Assembly: GCA_047617305.1 (NCBI GenBank)
Contig: JBLGCL010000047.1
Location: 1-17,469, forward strand
Origin: DATFIX01 sp047617305
GTDB lineage: Archaea; Halobacteriota; Halobacteria; Halobacteriales; Natrialbaceae
DNA: 17,469 nt
Direction: 5' to 3'
The notes under the pieces were generated by a model, which had not been told where the DNA came from, did no database searches, and saw only the letters and a program-made list of their open reading frames with translations. The position numbers were made by a program, and so were the translations under genes. Shown here in pieces: positions 1 through 5,572 of this stretch. How positions within the stretch are numbered: position 1 is the first letter of the stretch; the number at the start of each line of letters is the position of its first letter.

Positions 1-175
1 GGGGCAGTGCCAGGGCTGCAATCGTGCCTGCGAGTCCGGGGTGATCCCACTCGCGGTCGATGGGGGCGACGAGGCGGCCGAACCACGCGACAGGATGGAA
101 GGTGTCGCGTGGTTCGCCGACCCCCAGGTCGAGTACGAGCGCCAACACGACCGCGCCAGCGGCCGTCAGGGGCAC
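1..175 (-). CDS. cbiB: Adenosylcobinamide-phosphate synthase CbiB, 5' part
   Basis: Only the first 58 codons lie in the window; the gene runs off the left edge. The translation from a GTG at 173-175 is a hydrophobic segment followed by LDLGVGEPRDTFHPVAWFGR, which matches the N-terminal pattern of CbiB/CobD (an LD..GEP/GDP motif, then HPV.W.GRL). This membrane enzyme joins the aminopropanol arm to adenosylcobyric acid in cobamide synthesis. The start overlaps the end of the upstream HAD gene by 10 nt, which suggests translational coupling and co-transcription from the HAD promoter. The start is uncertain because the frame is open further upstream, but no better start codon was seen. The family call is firm for such a short piece because several conserved motif positions agree. 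Confidence 0.82.
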   Translation of the reverse strand, partial: MPLTAAGAVVLALVLDLGVGEPRDTFHPVAWFGRLVAPIDREWDHPGLAGTIAALALP

Positions 176-807
176 GGGTCGGCCCCCCTGTGGTCGGAAC
201 GGAAGGCGCTCGCTACATCGGGTAGCGGCGTCTCGGTTACATCGCAGAATCGCCCGCCGAGAGCCTCGACGCCACCGTCGGTTCGCGGGTCGTCGCCCAC
301 GTGGACGAGCGACGCGGGCTCCACGTCGAGTTGCTCGGCGAGCGTCTCGAAGATCCGTGGATGAGGCTTGCGCCACCCACAGGCGACGCTCGTGACGACC
401 GCGTCGAACGAGCCCCGCAGGCCCGCGCGGACGAGCGTGCGCGGCACGAGTTCAGGGACCGCGCAGTTCGAGCACAGGCCGACCGGGCCGCGCTCCCCCG
501 CCCGCTCGACTCCCTCGAGCGCGCCGTCGCGGACGGTCACCTCGGGGTCGAACGCCGAAACGACCGCTCGGCGCGCGGCGTTGTCGGGGACGTCCACGCC
601 GCGACTGTGGAGCGCCGCGGCGACGTGCGCTGGCAGGGGGACCTCGGCCCCTTCGGGCGCGTCGACGTGGGGCTCGCGGTAGGCGTCCGCCCAGCCGTCC
701 GGGACCCGGACGTTCCGCTCGCGAAGCGACCCGGCGACCGCCCTCGCGGGATCGTCCGGTCGGTCGACGGCGACCAGCGTGCCGAACAGGTCGAACGATA
801 CTGCCAC
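166..807 (-). CDS. HAD-superfamily hydrolase, haloacid-dehalogenase-like
   Basis: 213 residues from a GTG start. The HAD motifs are present in order: motif I SFDLFGTLV with nucleophile Asp6, motif II Ser113 in LCSN, motif III Lys147 in GWRKPHP, and motif IV Asp172/Asp173 in HVGDD. The residue two after the nucleophile is Phe8, not the Asp that acts as general acid in HAD phosphatases. That resembles 2-haloacid dehalogenases (D-x-Y) and many archaeal HADs of unknown substrate. The stop overlaps the start of cbiB, so the two probably form an operon, and a role in cobamide or nucleotide-loop metabolism is possible but is inferred only from position. GTG at 805-807 was chosen because an upstream ATG runs straight into a stop and because an A/T-rich box lies about 30 nt upstream. 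Confidence 0.85.
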   Translation of the reverse strand: MAVSFDLFGTLVAVDRPDDPARAVAGSLRERNVRVPDGWADAYREPHVDAPEGAEVPLPAHVAAALHSRGVDVPDNAARRAVVSAFDPEVTVRDGALEGVERAGERGPVGLCSNCAVPELVPRTLVRAGLRGSFDAVVTSVACGWRKPHPRIFETLAEQLDVEPASLVHVGDDPRTDGGVEALGGRFCDVTETPLPDVASAFRSDHRGADPCP

Positions 808-821
808 TACATTGTGATTAG

Positions 822-842
822 GTAAATTTGACTTGAATTTGC
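822..842 (-). promoter_or_regulatory. Predicted promoter of HAD-cbiB, duplicated A/T box
   Basis: An A/T-rich island in GC-rich surroundings holds two AATTTG copies (825-830 and 836-841, plus-strand reading) spaced 11 bp, about one helical turn. The distal copy is about 30 nt from the GTG at 807, where a TATA box for a leaderless transcript would sit. The direct repeat may also be a regulator site. No other gene lies in 808-944. Confidence 0.5.
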
Positions 843-944
843 CGGTTGCAGGCCGGCCTCGATGGCGGACAGGGAGGCGATACCGACGGCGTTTGCTGCC
901 GATCGGGGGGAAATCGGGAACGAGAGCCGAAACTCGTCCGCGCC

Positions 945-2147
945 TCAGGCCCGGATGACGTTCCCGTCGAGGTCCCGCGGGAAGTACGTCAGCTGATCGA
1001 TACCGTCCTCGGTGACGGCGACGGTGTCGGAGTGGCGATACCCGGCCTCGTCGGTGTAGATGCCGGGCTCGATGGTGTAGACGTGCCCCGGTTCCATCGT
1101 CACGTCCTCGGCGTCGACGTCGGTCGCGTCGGCCTCGCAGTGCTCGCCCCAGCCGCGGTCGAGGTACGGCGGTTCGTGCCCGCCGAGCCCGATGTTGTGA
1201 CCGACGTGGTGGCGCGCGAGGTCGGTGACGCCCTGCTCCTCGAAGTAGTCCCACACCTGCTGGTCGACGGAGGCGATCTCGACGCCCGGCCCGAGCGCCT
1301 CGATGGCGATCGTCTGGGCCTCGAGCATGAGCTCGAAGTAGTGCTCGTCCTCCTCGCTCGGCTCGCCGACGAACATGGTCCGTTCGAGTTCCGAGAAGTA
1401 GCCGTCCACGTTCGCCGACGCGCCGGTGATGAGGACGTCGCCCTCCTCCAGGCGCTGGTTGGGCGTGTGGCCGTGGGGCAGCGCCGTCTCCTCGGCGCTG
1501 ATGTAGCCGGCGTGGACCGGGCCGTCGCCGCGGGTCCGGACGGCGTACTCCTCGCCCAGCGCGTCGAGCATCGCCCGCGACCCCTCCATCGAGGCGCGCT
1601 GGCTCACCGTCGCCGGGTGGGCGCCGACCTCGGTGAAGTCCGCGAGGTAGCGGTGGGCGAGGTTCGCCCAGCGCGCGGACTGGCGGATCAGGTCGACCTC
1701 GGCGTCGGACTTGGCCCAGCGCATTCGGTCGACCCAGGACTGGGTCTCGACCGCGACGTACTCGGAGAGCGACGGCCCCTCGTACCCCATCACGCCCGGC
1801 GCGCTCTCCGCGTCGGCGAGCACCGACTCGACGCCCATCCCGTCGAGCATCTCCGCGGCGGTCCCGATCGGGTCGCTTCTCGGATAGTCGAAGTAGGAAT
1901 GCACCGCGTCGATCCGGGGATTGGGTTCGACACGCTCGACCTCGAGTCGGGGGACGGTGATCTCGCTGCGCTCCTCGGTGACCGCGAGGACGACGGGGCG
2001 CTCCGTCTGGATGTGCGCGAAGCCGGTGAGGTACTCGATGCTCGTCGCGCCGAACCAGACGCCGGCGTCGGCGTCGCGCTCGCCCAGCCGGTCGCGGACG
2101 GCCGCGAGGCGGTCCTCGAACTCCGCGTCGGGGACGCGTGTCAACAT
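945..2147 (-). CDS. M24-family (Xaa-Pro peptidase / creatinase-like) protein
   Basis: 400 residues with the two-part layout of the M24 family: an N-terminal creatinase-type domain (about 1-140) and a C-terminal pita-bread domain (about 150-395). The HHVGHNIG motif (His317) and TIEPGIY (Glu360) are clear. By hand alignment to methionine aminopeptidase, the other three of the five usual metal ligands differ: the first Asp falls at Thr241/Gly242, the second is Glu253 in SELERT, and the last Glu is Ser373 in YRHSD. Metal-independent creatinase has a similar ..LERT motif. The product may therefore be a dipeptidase with altered metal use or a hydrolase of a small amidine or compatible solute. ATG at 2147 was preferred to the GTG-type extension to 2174 because a CTTTTGC box lies 28 nt upstream of it. 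Confidence 0.85.
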   Translation of the reverse strand: MLTRVPDAEFEDRLAAVRDRLGERDADAGVWFGATSIEYLTGFAHIQTERPVVLAVTEERSEITVPRLEVERVEPNPRIDAVHSYFDYPRSDPIGTAAEMLDGMGVESVLADAESAPGVMGYEGPSLSEYVAVETQSWVDRMRWAKSDAEVDLIRQSARWANLAHRYLADFTEVGAHPATVSQRASMEGSRAMLDALGEEYAVRTRGDGPVHAGYISAEETALPHGHTPNQRLEEGDVLITGASANVDGYFSELERTMFVGEPSEEDEHYFELMLEAQTIAIEALGPGVEIASVDQQVWDYFEEQGVTDLARHHVGHNIGLGGHEPPYLDRGWGEHCEADATDVDAEDVTMEPGHVYTIEPGIYTDEAGYRHSDTVAVTEDGIDQLTYFPRDLDGNVIRA

Positions 2148-2170
2148 ACCGCCCACAACGGGCCGTCCGT

Positions 2171-2178
2171 GCAAAAGC
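2171..2178 (-). promoter_or_regulatory. TATA-like box of the M24 gene
   Basis: On the minus strand the sequence reads CTTTTGC, centred about 28 nt before the ATG at 2147. This is the distance expected for a leaderless haloarchaeal transcript. It supports the shorter start of the M24 protein. Confidence 0.4.
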
Positions 2179-2250
2179 GTTCAGAAGCCGGCGAAGGAGT
2201 CGCCTCGGACGGAAAGACCCGTCCCGGGTCCCGGACGCATCCGGGCCAGA

Positions 2251-2256
2251 GTTAAG
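2251..2256 (+). promoter_or_regulatory. TATA-like box of the DUF211 gene
   Basis: GTTAAG is the only A/T-rich stretch in the divergent gap, and it sits about 30 nt before the ATG at 2284. It fits a leaderless promoter. The motif is short, so confidence is modest. Confidence 0.35.
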
Positions 2257-2283
2257 CGCCCGCCTCGTCAACGATCGGCCACG

Positions 2284-2571
2284 ATGAGTTCGATCAAACG
2301 GCTCGTGCTCGACCTGCTCAAGCCACACGACGTGGAGAACGTCGCGTTCGCGCGGTCGGTCGCGGACGTGGATGGCGTCGACGGCGTGAACGTCGGGCTG
2401 CTCGAGACGGACAAACAGGTACAGACCCTCAAACTCACGATCGAGGGGGACACGATCGACGTCCGGGCGGTCGAGGAGACGATCGAGGACCTCGGCGGGA
2501 CGATCCACTCGGTCGACGAGATCGCCTGCGGCGACCGCCTGGTCGAGGAGAGCCCGACCCACCAGGACTGA
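2284..2571 (+). CDS. DUF211 domain-containing protein
   Basis: 95 residues, full length for the family. The start MSSIKRLVLDLLKPH, the central VDGVDGVNV and the TLKLTIEGDTIDVRAVEETIEDLGGTIHSVDEI region (shown here in part: VEETIEDLGGTIHSVDE) match archaeal DUF211 proteins, which have a ferredoxin-like alpha/beta fold and are thought to form oligomers. Their molecular function is not established. The stop is six nt from the GTG of the VIT1/CCC1-type remnant. If I recall correctly, DUF211 often precedes a membrane transporter of that family, so a metal- or ligand-related partner role is plausible but inferred. The fold is intact and I see no sign of decay. Confidence 0.85.
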   Translation: MSSIKRLVLDLLKPHDVENVAFARSVADVDGVDGVNVGLLETDKQVQTLKLTIEGDTIDVRAVEETIEDLGGTIHSVDEIACGDRLVEESPTHQD

Positions 2572-2577
2572 CTAGCC

Positions 2578-2730
2578 GTGTCGTCGAGACTCGAGCCCTA
2601 CCGTGAACTCCTGCGGGACGAGGACGTCCGGTCGATCTCCCGCCGGTATTTCATCTCCAACGGCTTCGACGGGACGCTGACCTGCATCGGGATCGTCGTC
2701 GGCGCGATCAACATCGTCTTGCCGGGGTAG
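2578..2730 (+). pseudogene. Truncated VIT1/CCC1-family transporter remnant
   Basis: A GTG six nt after the DUF211 stop opens a 50-codon frame. It contains DVRSISRRYF followed by SNGFDGTLTCIGIVVGA, which is how I remember haloarchaeal VIT1/CCC1-type (iron/manganese) transporters beginning: a short cytoplasmic helix, then the first membrane segment with the Asp. After GAINIVLPG there is a TAG stop. The rest of a transporter of roughly 170-240 residues is absent in all of 2731-3543. The vapBC genes occupy that space. Either the TA module replaced the rest of the gene or an internal deletion joined its two ends. The family call rests on memory of the N-terminal motif, not a search. A functional 50-residue peptide cannot be excluded. 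Confidence 0.6.
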
Positions 2731-2734
2731 GAAG

Positions 2735-2760
2735 CCACATGTGGCGAAACATGTATTACG
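2735..2760 (+). promoter_or_regulatory. vapBC promoter with twin ACATGT boxes
   Basis: The 10-bp perfect palindrome CCACATGTGG (2735-2744) is followed 12 bp later by a second ACATGT core (2749-2754) that merges into TGTATTACG. The TATTA part is about 27 nt before the vapB ATG, the expected TATA position for a leaderless message. Two equal cores about one helical turn apart over the TATA box are a natural operator for the AbrB-type VapB or the VapBC complex. Confidence 0.5.
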
Positions 2761-2781
2761 AGAAGGCCGATACTGTCGACT

Positions 2782-3054
2782 ATGGCGTCCGAAGGCCACC
2801 CCGAGGAAACGACGGTCAGTGACCGGGGTATGGTCACGATTCCGGCGTCGCTTCGCCGTCGTCTGGACATCGAAGCTGGCGACAAGATCCGCTGGAACGT
2901 CGACGAGGAAGGGAACCTCTCCGTGGAGGTCGTCCGACAGCGCTACGGCGCGTTCGAAGACGATGACATGAAGGCCGCGATGGGTGGAGACAGTCTCGAA
3001 ACCCACGATCTCGCCGGACACGAGGAGGACCCTTCGTTCACGGGGGGCGCCTGA
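2782..3054 (+). CDS. vapB: VapB-type antitoxin, AbrB/MazE/SpoVT domain
   Basis: 90 residues. The N-terminal half (about 9-52) has the swapped-hairpin AbrB pattern: TVSDRGMVTIPASLRRRLD, then GDKIRW. The acidic C-terminal tail (about 55-90) would wrap around and inhibit the toxin. It ends with TGA directly against the ATG of vapC (TGAATG), the usual antitoxin-first order with translational coupling. It probably also represses its own promoter through the ACATGT boxes just upstream. Base use looks less GC-biased than in neighbouring genes, consistent with recent acquisition, but this was judged by eye. The antitoxin role is family knowledge plus its partner. Confidence 0.85.
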   Translation: MASEGHPEETTVSDRGMVTIPASLRRRLDIEAGDKIRWNVDEEGNLSVEVVRQRYGAFEDDDMKAAMGGDSLETHDLAGHEEDPSFTGGA

Positions 3055-3486
3055 ATGCCGGTTACAGTTCTCGATTCCAACGTCCTCATCGACTACAAGG
3101 ATACGAGCGCTGATAGTCGCCACGAACGGGCCGTGGAAATCGTCTACGCAATCGATAGCGGTGACCTCCCGACGTCACGAGTCACGAACTACGTTCTGCT
3201 GGAGGCGCTGAACTGGATCCACGAACGACAGCGCCACGACATTGCGGTCGACCTCTGGAACCGCCTCGCTGCTTCGGCAGGCTTCGAGCTCGTTCATTCC
3301 GCCCAGAAGGACTTCTACCGTGCCGTCGAACTGTTCGAGACCTACGAGGACCTGTCGTTCGGTGACGCGACCATCGCCGCGTACATGGAACGCGAGGACG
3401 TCGAGTACCTGTACTCCTTCGACGACGACTTCGACGTGATCGAAGCCGTCACTCGCCTAGAGACCCCGGTCAATCCGTTCACGTAA
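3055..3486 (+). CDS. vapC: VapC-type PIN-domain ribonuclease toxin
   Basis: 143 residues, normal for VapC. The PIN-domain acidic residues are visible: Asp7 in VLDSNVLID, Glu50 in YVLLEAL, Asp104 in LSFGDATIAA, and Asp123 or Asp125 in YSFDDDFD. VapC toxins are Mg-dependent endoribonucleases that usually cut initiator tRNA, other tRNAs or the sarcin-ricin loop of rRNA; the target here cannot be read from sequence. It starts immediately after the vapB stop. All catalytic positions are intact, so the toxin should be active and held in check by VapB. The stop at 3484-3486 lies only 57 nt before AMP phosphorylase, which has its own TATA-like box. Confidence 0.88.
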   Translation: MPVTVLDSNVLIDYKDTSADSRHERAVEIVYAIDSGDLPTSRVTNYVLLEALNWIHERQRHDIAVDLWNRLAASAGFELVHSAQKDFYRAVELFETYEDLSFGDATIAAYMEREDVEYLYSFDDDFDVIEAVTRLETPVNPFT

Positions 3487-3510
3487 GGCGGGACTCCCCA
3501 ACAGCCACCG

Positions 3511-3520
3511 ACGTTTTACG
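3511..3520 (+). promoter_or_regulatory. TATA-like box of AMP phosphorylase
   Basis: ACGTTTTACG is the only A/T-rich element in the 57-nt gap after vapC. Its TTTTA core is about 28 nt from the ATG at 3544, which indicates a leaderless transcript independent of vapBC. Confidence 0.5.
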
Positions 3521-3543
3521 TCCGCCGGCCGAAGGCGGAGGGC

Positions 3544-5022
3544 ATGAAATTCGACGCGGAGAACGTCGATCTCGGAACCCGTGCCCCGACGGTGATCCTC
3601 AACGGGTCCGACGCGGAGGAACTCGGGGTCAACCCCCTCGACCGGATCCAGATCCACTGGAACGGCGAAACCCACATCGGCATCGTCGAGGTGACCGACG
3701 AGATCGTCGCCGAGGGGACCCTCGGGGTGACCCGGCGACTCGGGCACATCGACGGCGCGGTCGACGTGACCCACGCCCCGAAGCCGGGATCGGTCCACTA
3801 CATCAAGAAGAAACTCAACGGCGTCGAACTCGAGGCCGACGACCTCCGGACCATCATCGAGGACATCGACCAGGATCGTCTCAGCGACATCGAGTTGAGC
3901 GCGTACGTCGCCGGGATCTACTCCGAGGGGCTCTCCTTCGAGGAGACGAAGAACCTCACCGAGGCGATGACCGAGGTCGGCGACGTGATCGAGTGGAACA
4001 ACGACGTCATCGCCGACAAGCACTCGATCGGCGGCGTCGCGGGCAACCGGGTCACGCCGATCGTGGTCCCGATCGTCGCCGCCGCGGGCGTGACCATCCC
4101 GAAGACGTCCTCGCGGGCGATCACCTCGCCCGCCGGCACCGCCGACACGATGGAGGTGTTCTGCGACGTGGCCTTCGACCTGGACGAACTCAAGTCGATC
4201 GTGGGGGAGACCGACGGCTGTCTGGCCTGGGGTGGCGCCCTCGACATCTCGCCCGTCGACGACAAGATCATCCGCGCCGAGAACCCGCTCTCCCTCGACC
4301 CGCCGGGACAGGTGATCGCGTCCGTCCTCTCGAAGAAGGAAAGCGCCGGGTCCACACACGTCGTCATCGACGTGCCCTACGGGGAGGGCGCCAAGGTGGA
4401 GTCGCTGGCCAGCGCGCGCGAACTCGCGTGGGACTTCAAGCAGGTGGGGGCTCACTTCGGCATGGAAATCGAGTGTACGATCACCCGCGGCGAGCAGCCG
4501 ATCGGTCACGGCATCGGTCCGATCCTCGAGGCCCGGGACGTTCTCGAGGTCCTCCAGGGCGGCGGTCCCGAGTCGTTGCGCCTCAAGAGCCTCAGGCTCG
4601 CCCACATCCTGCTCGAGTCCTGCGGCGTCGAGGAGTCGGCCCGGGAGATTCTCGACTCCGGCCGCGCCCTGGAGCGGTTCCGCGACATCGTCGCCGCCCA
4701 GAACGGGGATCCGGACGTCGCCACCGAGGACCTCGTCCCCGGCGATGAGACGCTGACCGTCCGCGCCGAACGGGACGGCGTCGTCACCCACGTGGACAAC
4801 CGGCTGATCAGCGACATCGCGCGCCGTGCCGGCGCCCCGACGGATCAGGGCGCGGGCATCCAGCTCCAGGTCGACGTCGGCGAACCCGTCGCGGCCGACG
4901 ACCCCCTGTTCAGGGTTCACGCCGAACAGGCGCCGAAACTCGACGACGCCGAAACCCTGGTCGACAAGTCCGAACCGATTCGCGTCCGCGACCGCGGGGA
5001 AGCGCTGGTCGAGCGGCTCTGA
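3544..5022 (+). CDS. deoA: AMP phosphorylase (archaeal DeoA-type)
   Basis: 492 residues. An N-terminal archaeal extension of about 85 residues precedes the thymidine-phosphorylase-like core. In the core, DKHSIGGVAGNR (158-169) is the phosphate-binding signature and KTSSRAITSPAGTADTME (187-204) is the nucleoside-phosphorylase signature. The extension separates AMP phosphorylases from true thymidine phosphorylases. The enzyme splits NMPs with phosphate to ribose-1,5-bisphosphate and a base. In archaea the product is isomerised to RuBP and used by form III RuBisCO; neither partner gene is in this window. All motifs are intact. It was formerly annotated as thymidine phosphorylase. The ATG is supported by the TATA-like box 28 nt upstream. 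Confidence 0.93.
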   Translation: MKFDAENVDLGTRAPTVILNGSDAEELGVNPLDRIQIHWNGETHIGIVEVTDEIVAEGTLGVTRRLGHIDGAVDVTHAPKPGSVHYIKKKLNGVELEADDLRTIIEDIDQDRLSDIELSAYVAGIYSEGLSFEETKNLTEAMTEVGDVIEWNNDVIADKHSIGGVAGNRVTPIVVPIVAAAGVTIPKTSSRAITSPAGTADTMEVFCDVAFDLDELKSIVGETDGCLAWGGALDISPVDDKIIRAENPLSLDPPGQVIASVLSKKESAGSTHVVIDVPYGEGAKVESLASARELAWDFKQVGAHFGMEIECTITRGEQPIGHGIGPILEARDVLEVLQGGGPESLRLKSLRLAHILLESCGVEESAREILDSGRALERFRDIVAAQNGDPDVATEDLVPGDETLTVRAERDGVVTHVDNRLISDIARRAGAPTDQGAGIQLQVDVGEPVAADDPLFRVHAEQAPKLDDAETLVDKSEPIRVRDRGEALVERL

Positions 5023-5156
5023 TCGCCAGTGATCCCCGCGGAGCGTCGAATGCCGTGTCGCTGGGGCGTCGAACGGGACCGACGTCGATCGCTCCGTCGC
5101 CCGACAGGAGCCGGTCGGGCGGACCGCCTTCGATCGACGGCACCCCGGTGACCGTC

Positions 5157-5248
5157 TCTATAGATACATATACCCTCTCAATACATCGGCGCAGTCGGGC
5201 GATTGAAAGGTCGGAAGGTATTATACTCGTCGCCGATCAATCGGGAGG
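5157..5248 (+). promoter_or_regulatory. A/T-rich promoter region and SD of the zinc-ribbon gene
   Basis: Two TATA-like stretches stand out: 5157-5176 (palindromic TCTATAGA followed by ATACATATAC) and 5217-5226 (TATTATAC). A GGAGG Shine-Dalgarno sequence lies at 5244-5248, 11 nt before the ATG at 5260. A transcript from the second box would start at or after the SD, so the first box is the better promoter and gives a leader of about 60 nt. The rest of 5023-5259 shows nothing else. Confidence 0.4.
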
Positions 5249-5259
5249 CAGGTGCGACG

Positions 5260-5415
5260 ATGCGCGTCATCGGGAGGATACGGTCGGCGCTCGTCAACGA
5301 GGCCAGCGGGAACTACCGGTGTCAGGAGTGTGGCGCGGAGTTCGAACTCGATCGCCAGGTCTGTCCCGTCTGTGGCGGCTACCGCATCGAGTCCGTCGAG
5401 TGGTCCGAGGAATGA
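5260..5415 (+). CDS. Small zinc-ribbon protein
   Basis: 51 residues starting at the ATG behind a GGAGG ribosome-binding site. A longer TTG start at 5203 is possible but lacks such a site. The C-terminal half is a four-cysteine zinc ribbon: CQECG then CPVCGGYR, with 14 residues between the second and third Cys. The N-terminal half (MRVIGRIRSALVNEASGNYR) is basic. Haloarchaea carry many such one-ribbon mini-proteins, mostly of unknown role; nucleic-acid binding or protein contacts are usual guesses. It stands alone between AMP phosphorylase and a convergent gene. I cannot assign a function. The 157-nt gap that follows (5416-5572) holds nothing I recognise. Confidence 0.7.
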   Translation: MRVIGRIRSALVNEASGNYRCQECGAEFELDRQVCPVCGGYRIESVEWSEE

Positions 5416-5572
5416 ACCGGGAACGATCCGCGCCAGCCCCGATCGACGTCCGCGCACGGGCGGGGGACCGTACCGCGGTCGACACGACGTGAGGGGCTAC
5501 GGGGGAACGAAAGGGTCTCGCCACCGTCGGGAGCCGTCGTTTCGTCGTCGCGGATAGCGACCGGGTTCGGGG

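Noticed and set aside
846..2255. A 469-codon plus-strand frame opposite the M24 gene
   Set aside because: Val/Asp/Arg-rich antisense shadow with no family motif; the M24 frame has clear motifs.
166..2562. A 798-codon open frame on the minus strand
   Set aside because: Only its last 213 codons (HAD) are protein-like; the rest is Arg/Pro-rich shadow of the M24 and DUF211 genes caused by high GC.
3457..4920. A 487-codon minus-strand frame opposite AMP phosphorylase
   Set aside because: Antisense shadow of a well-recognised enzyme; composition typical of the reverse frame in GC-rich genes.
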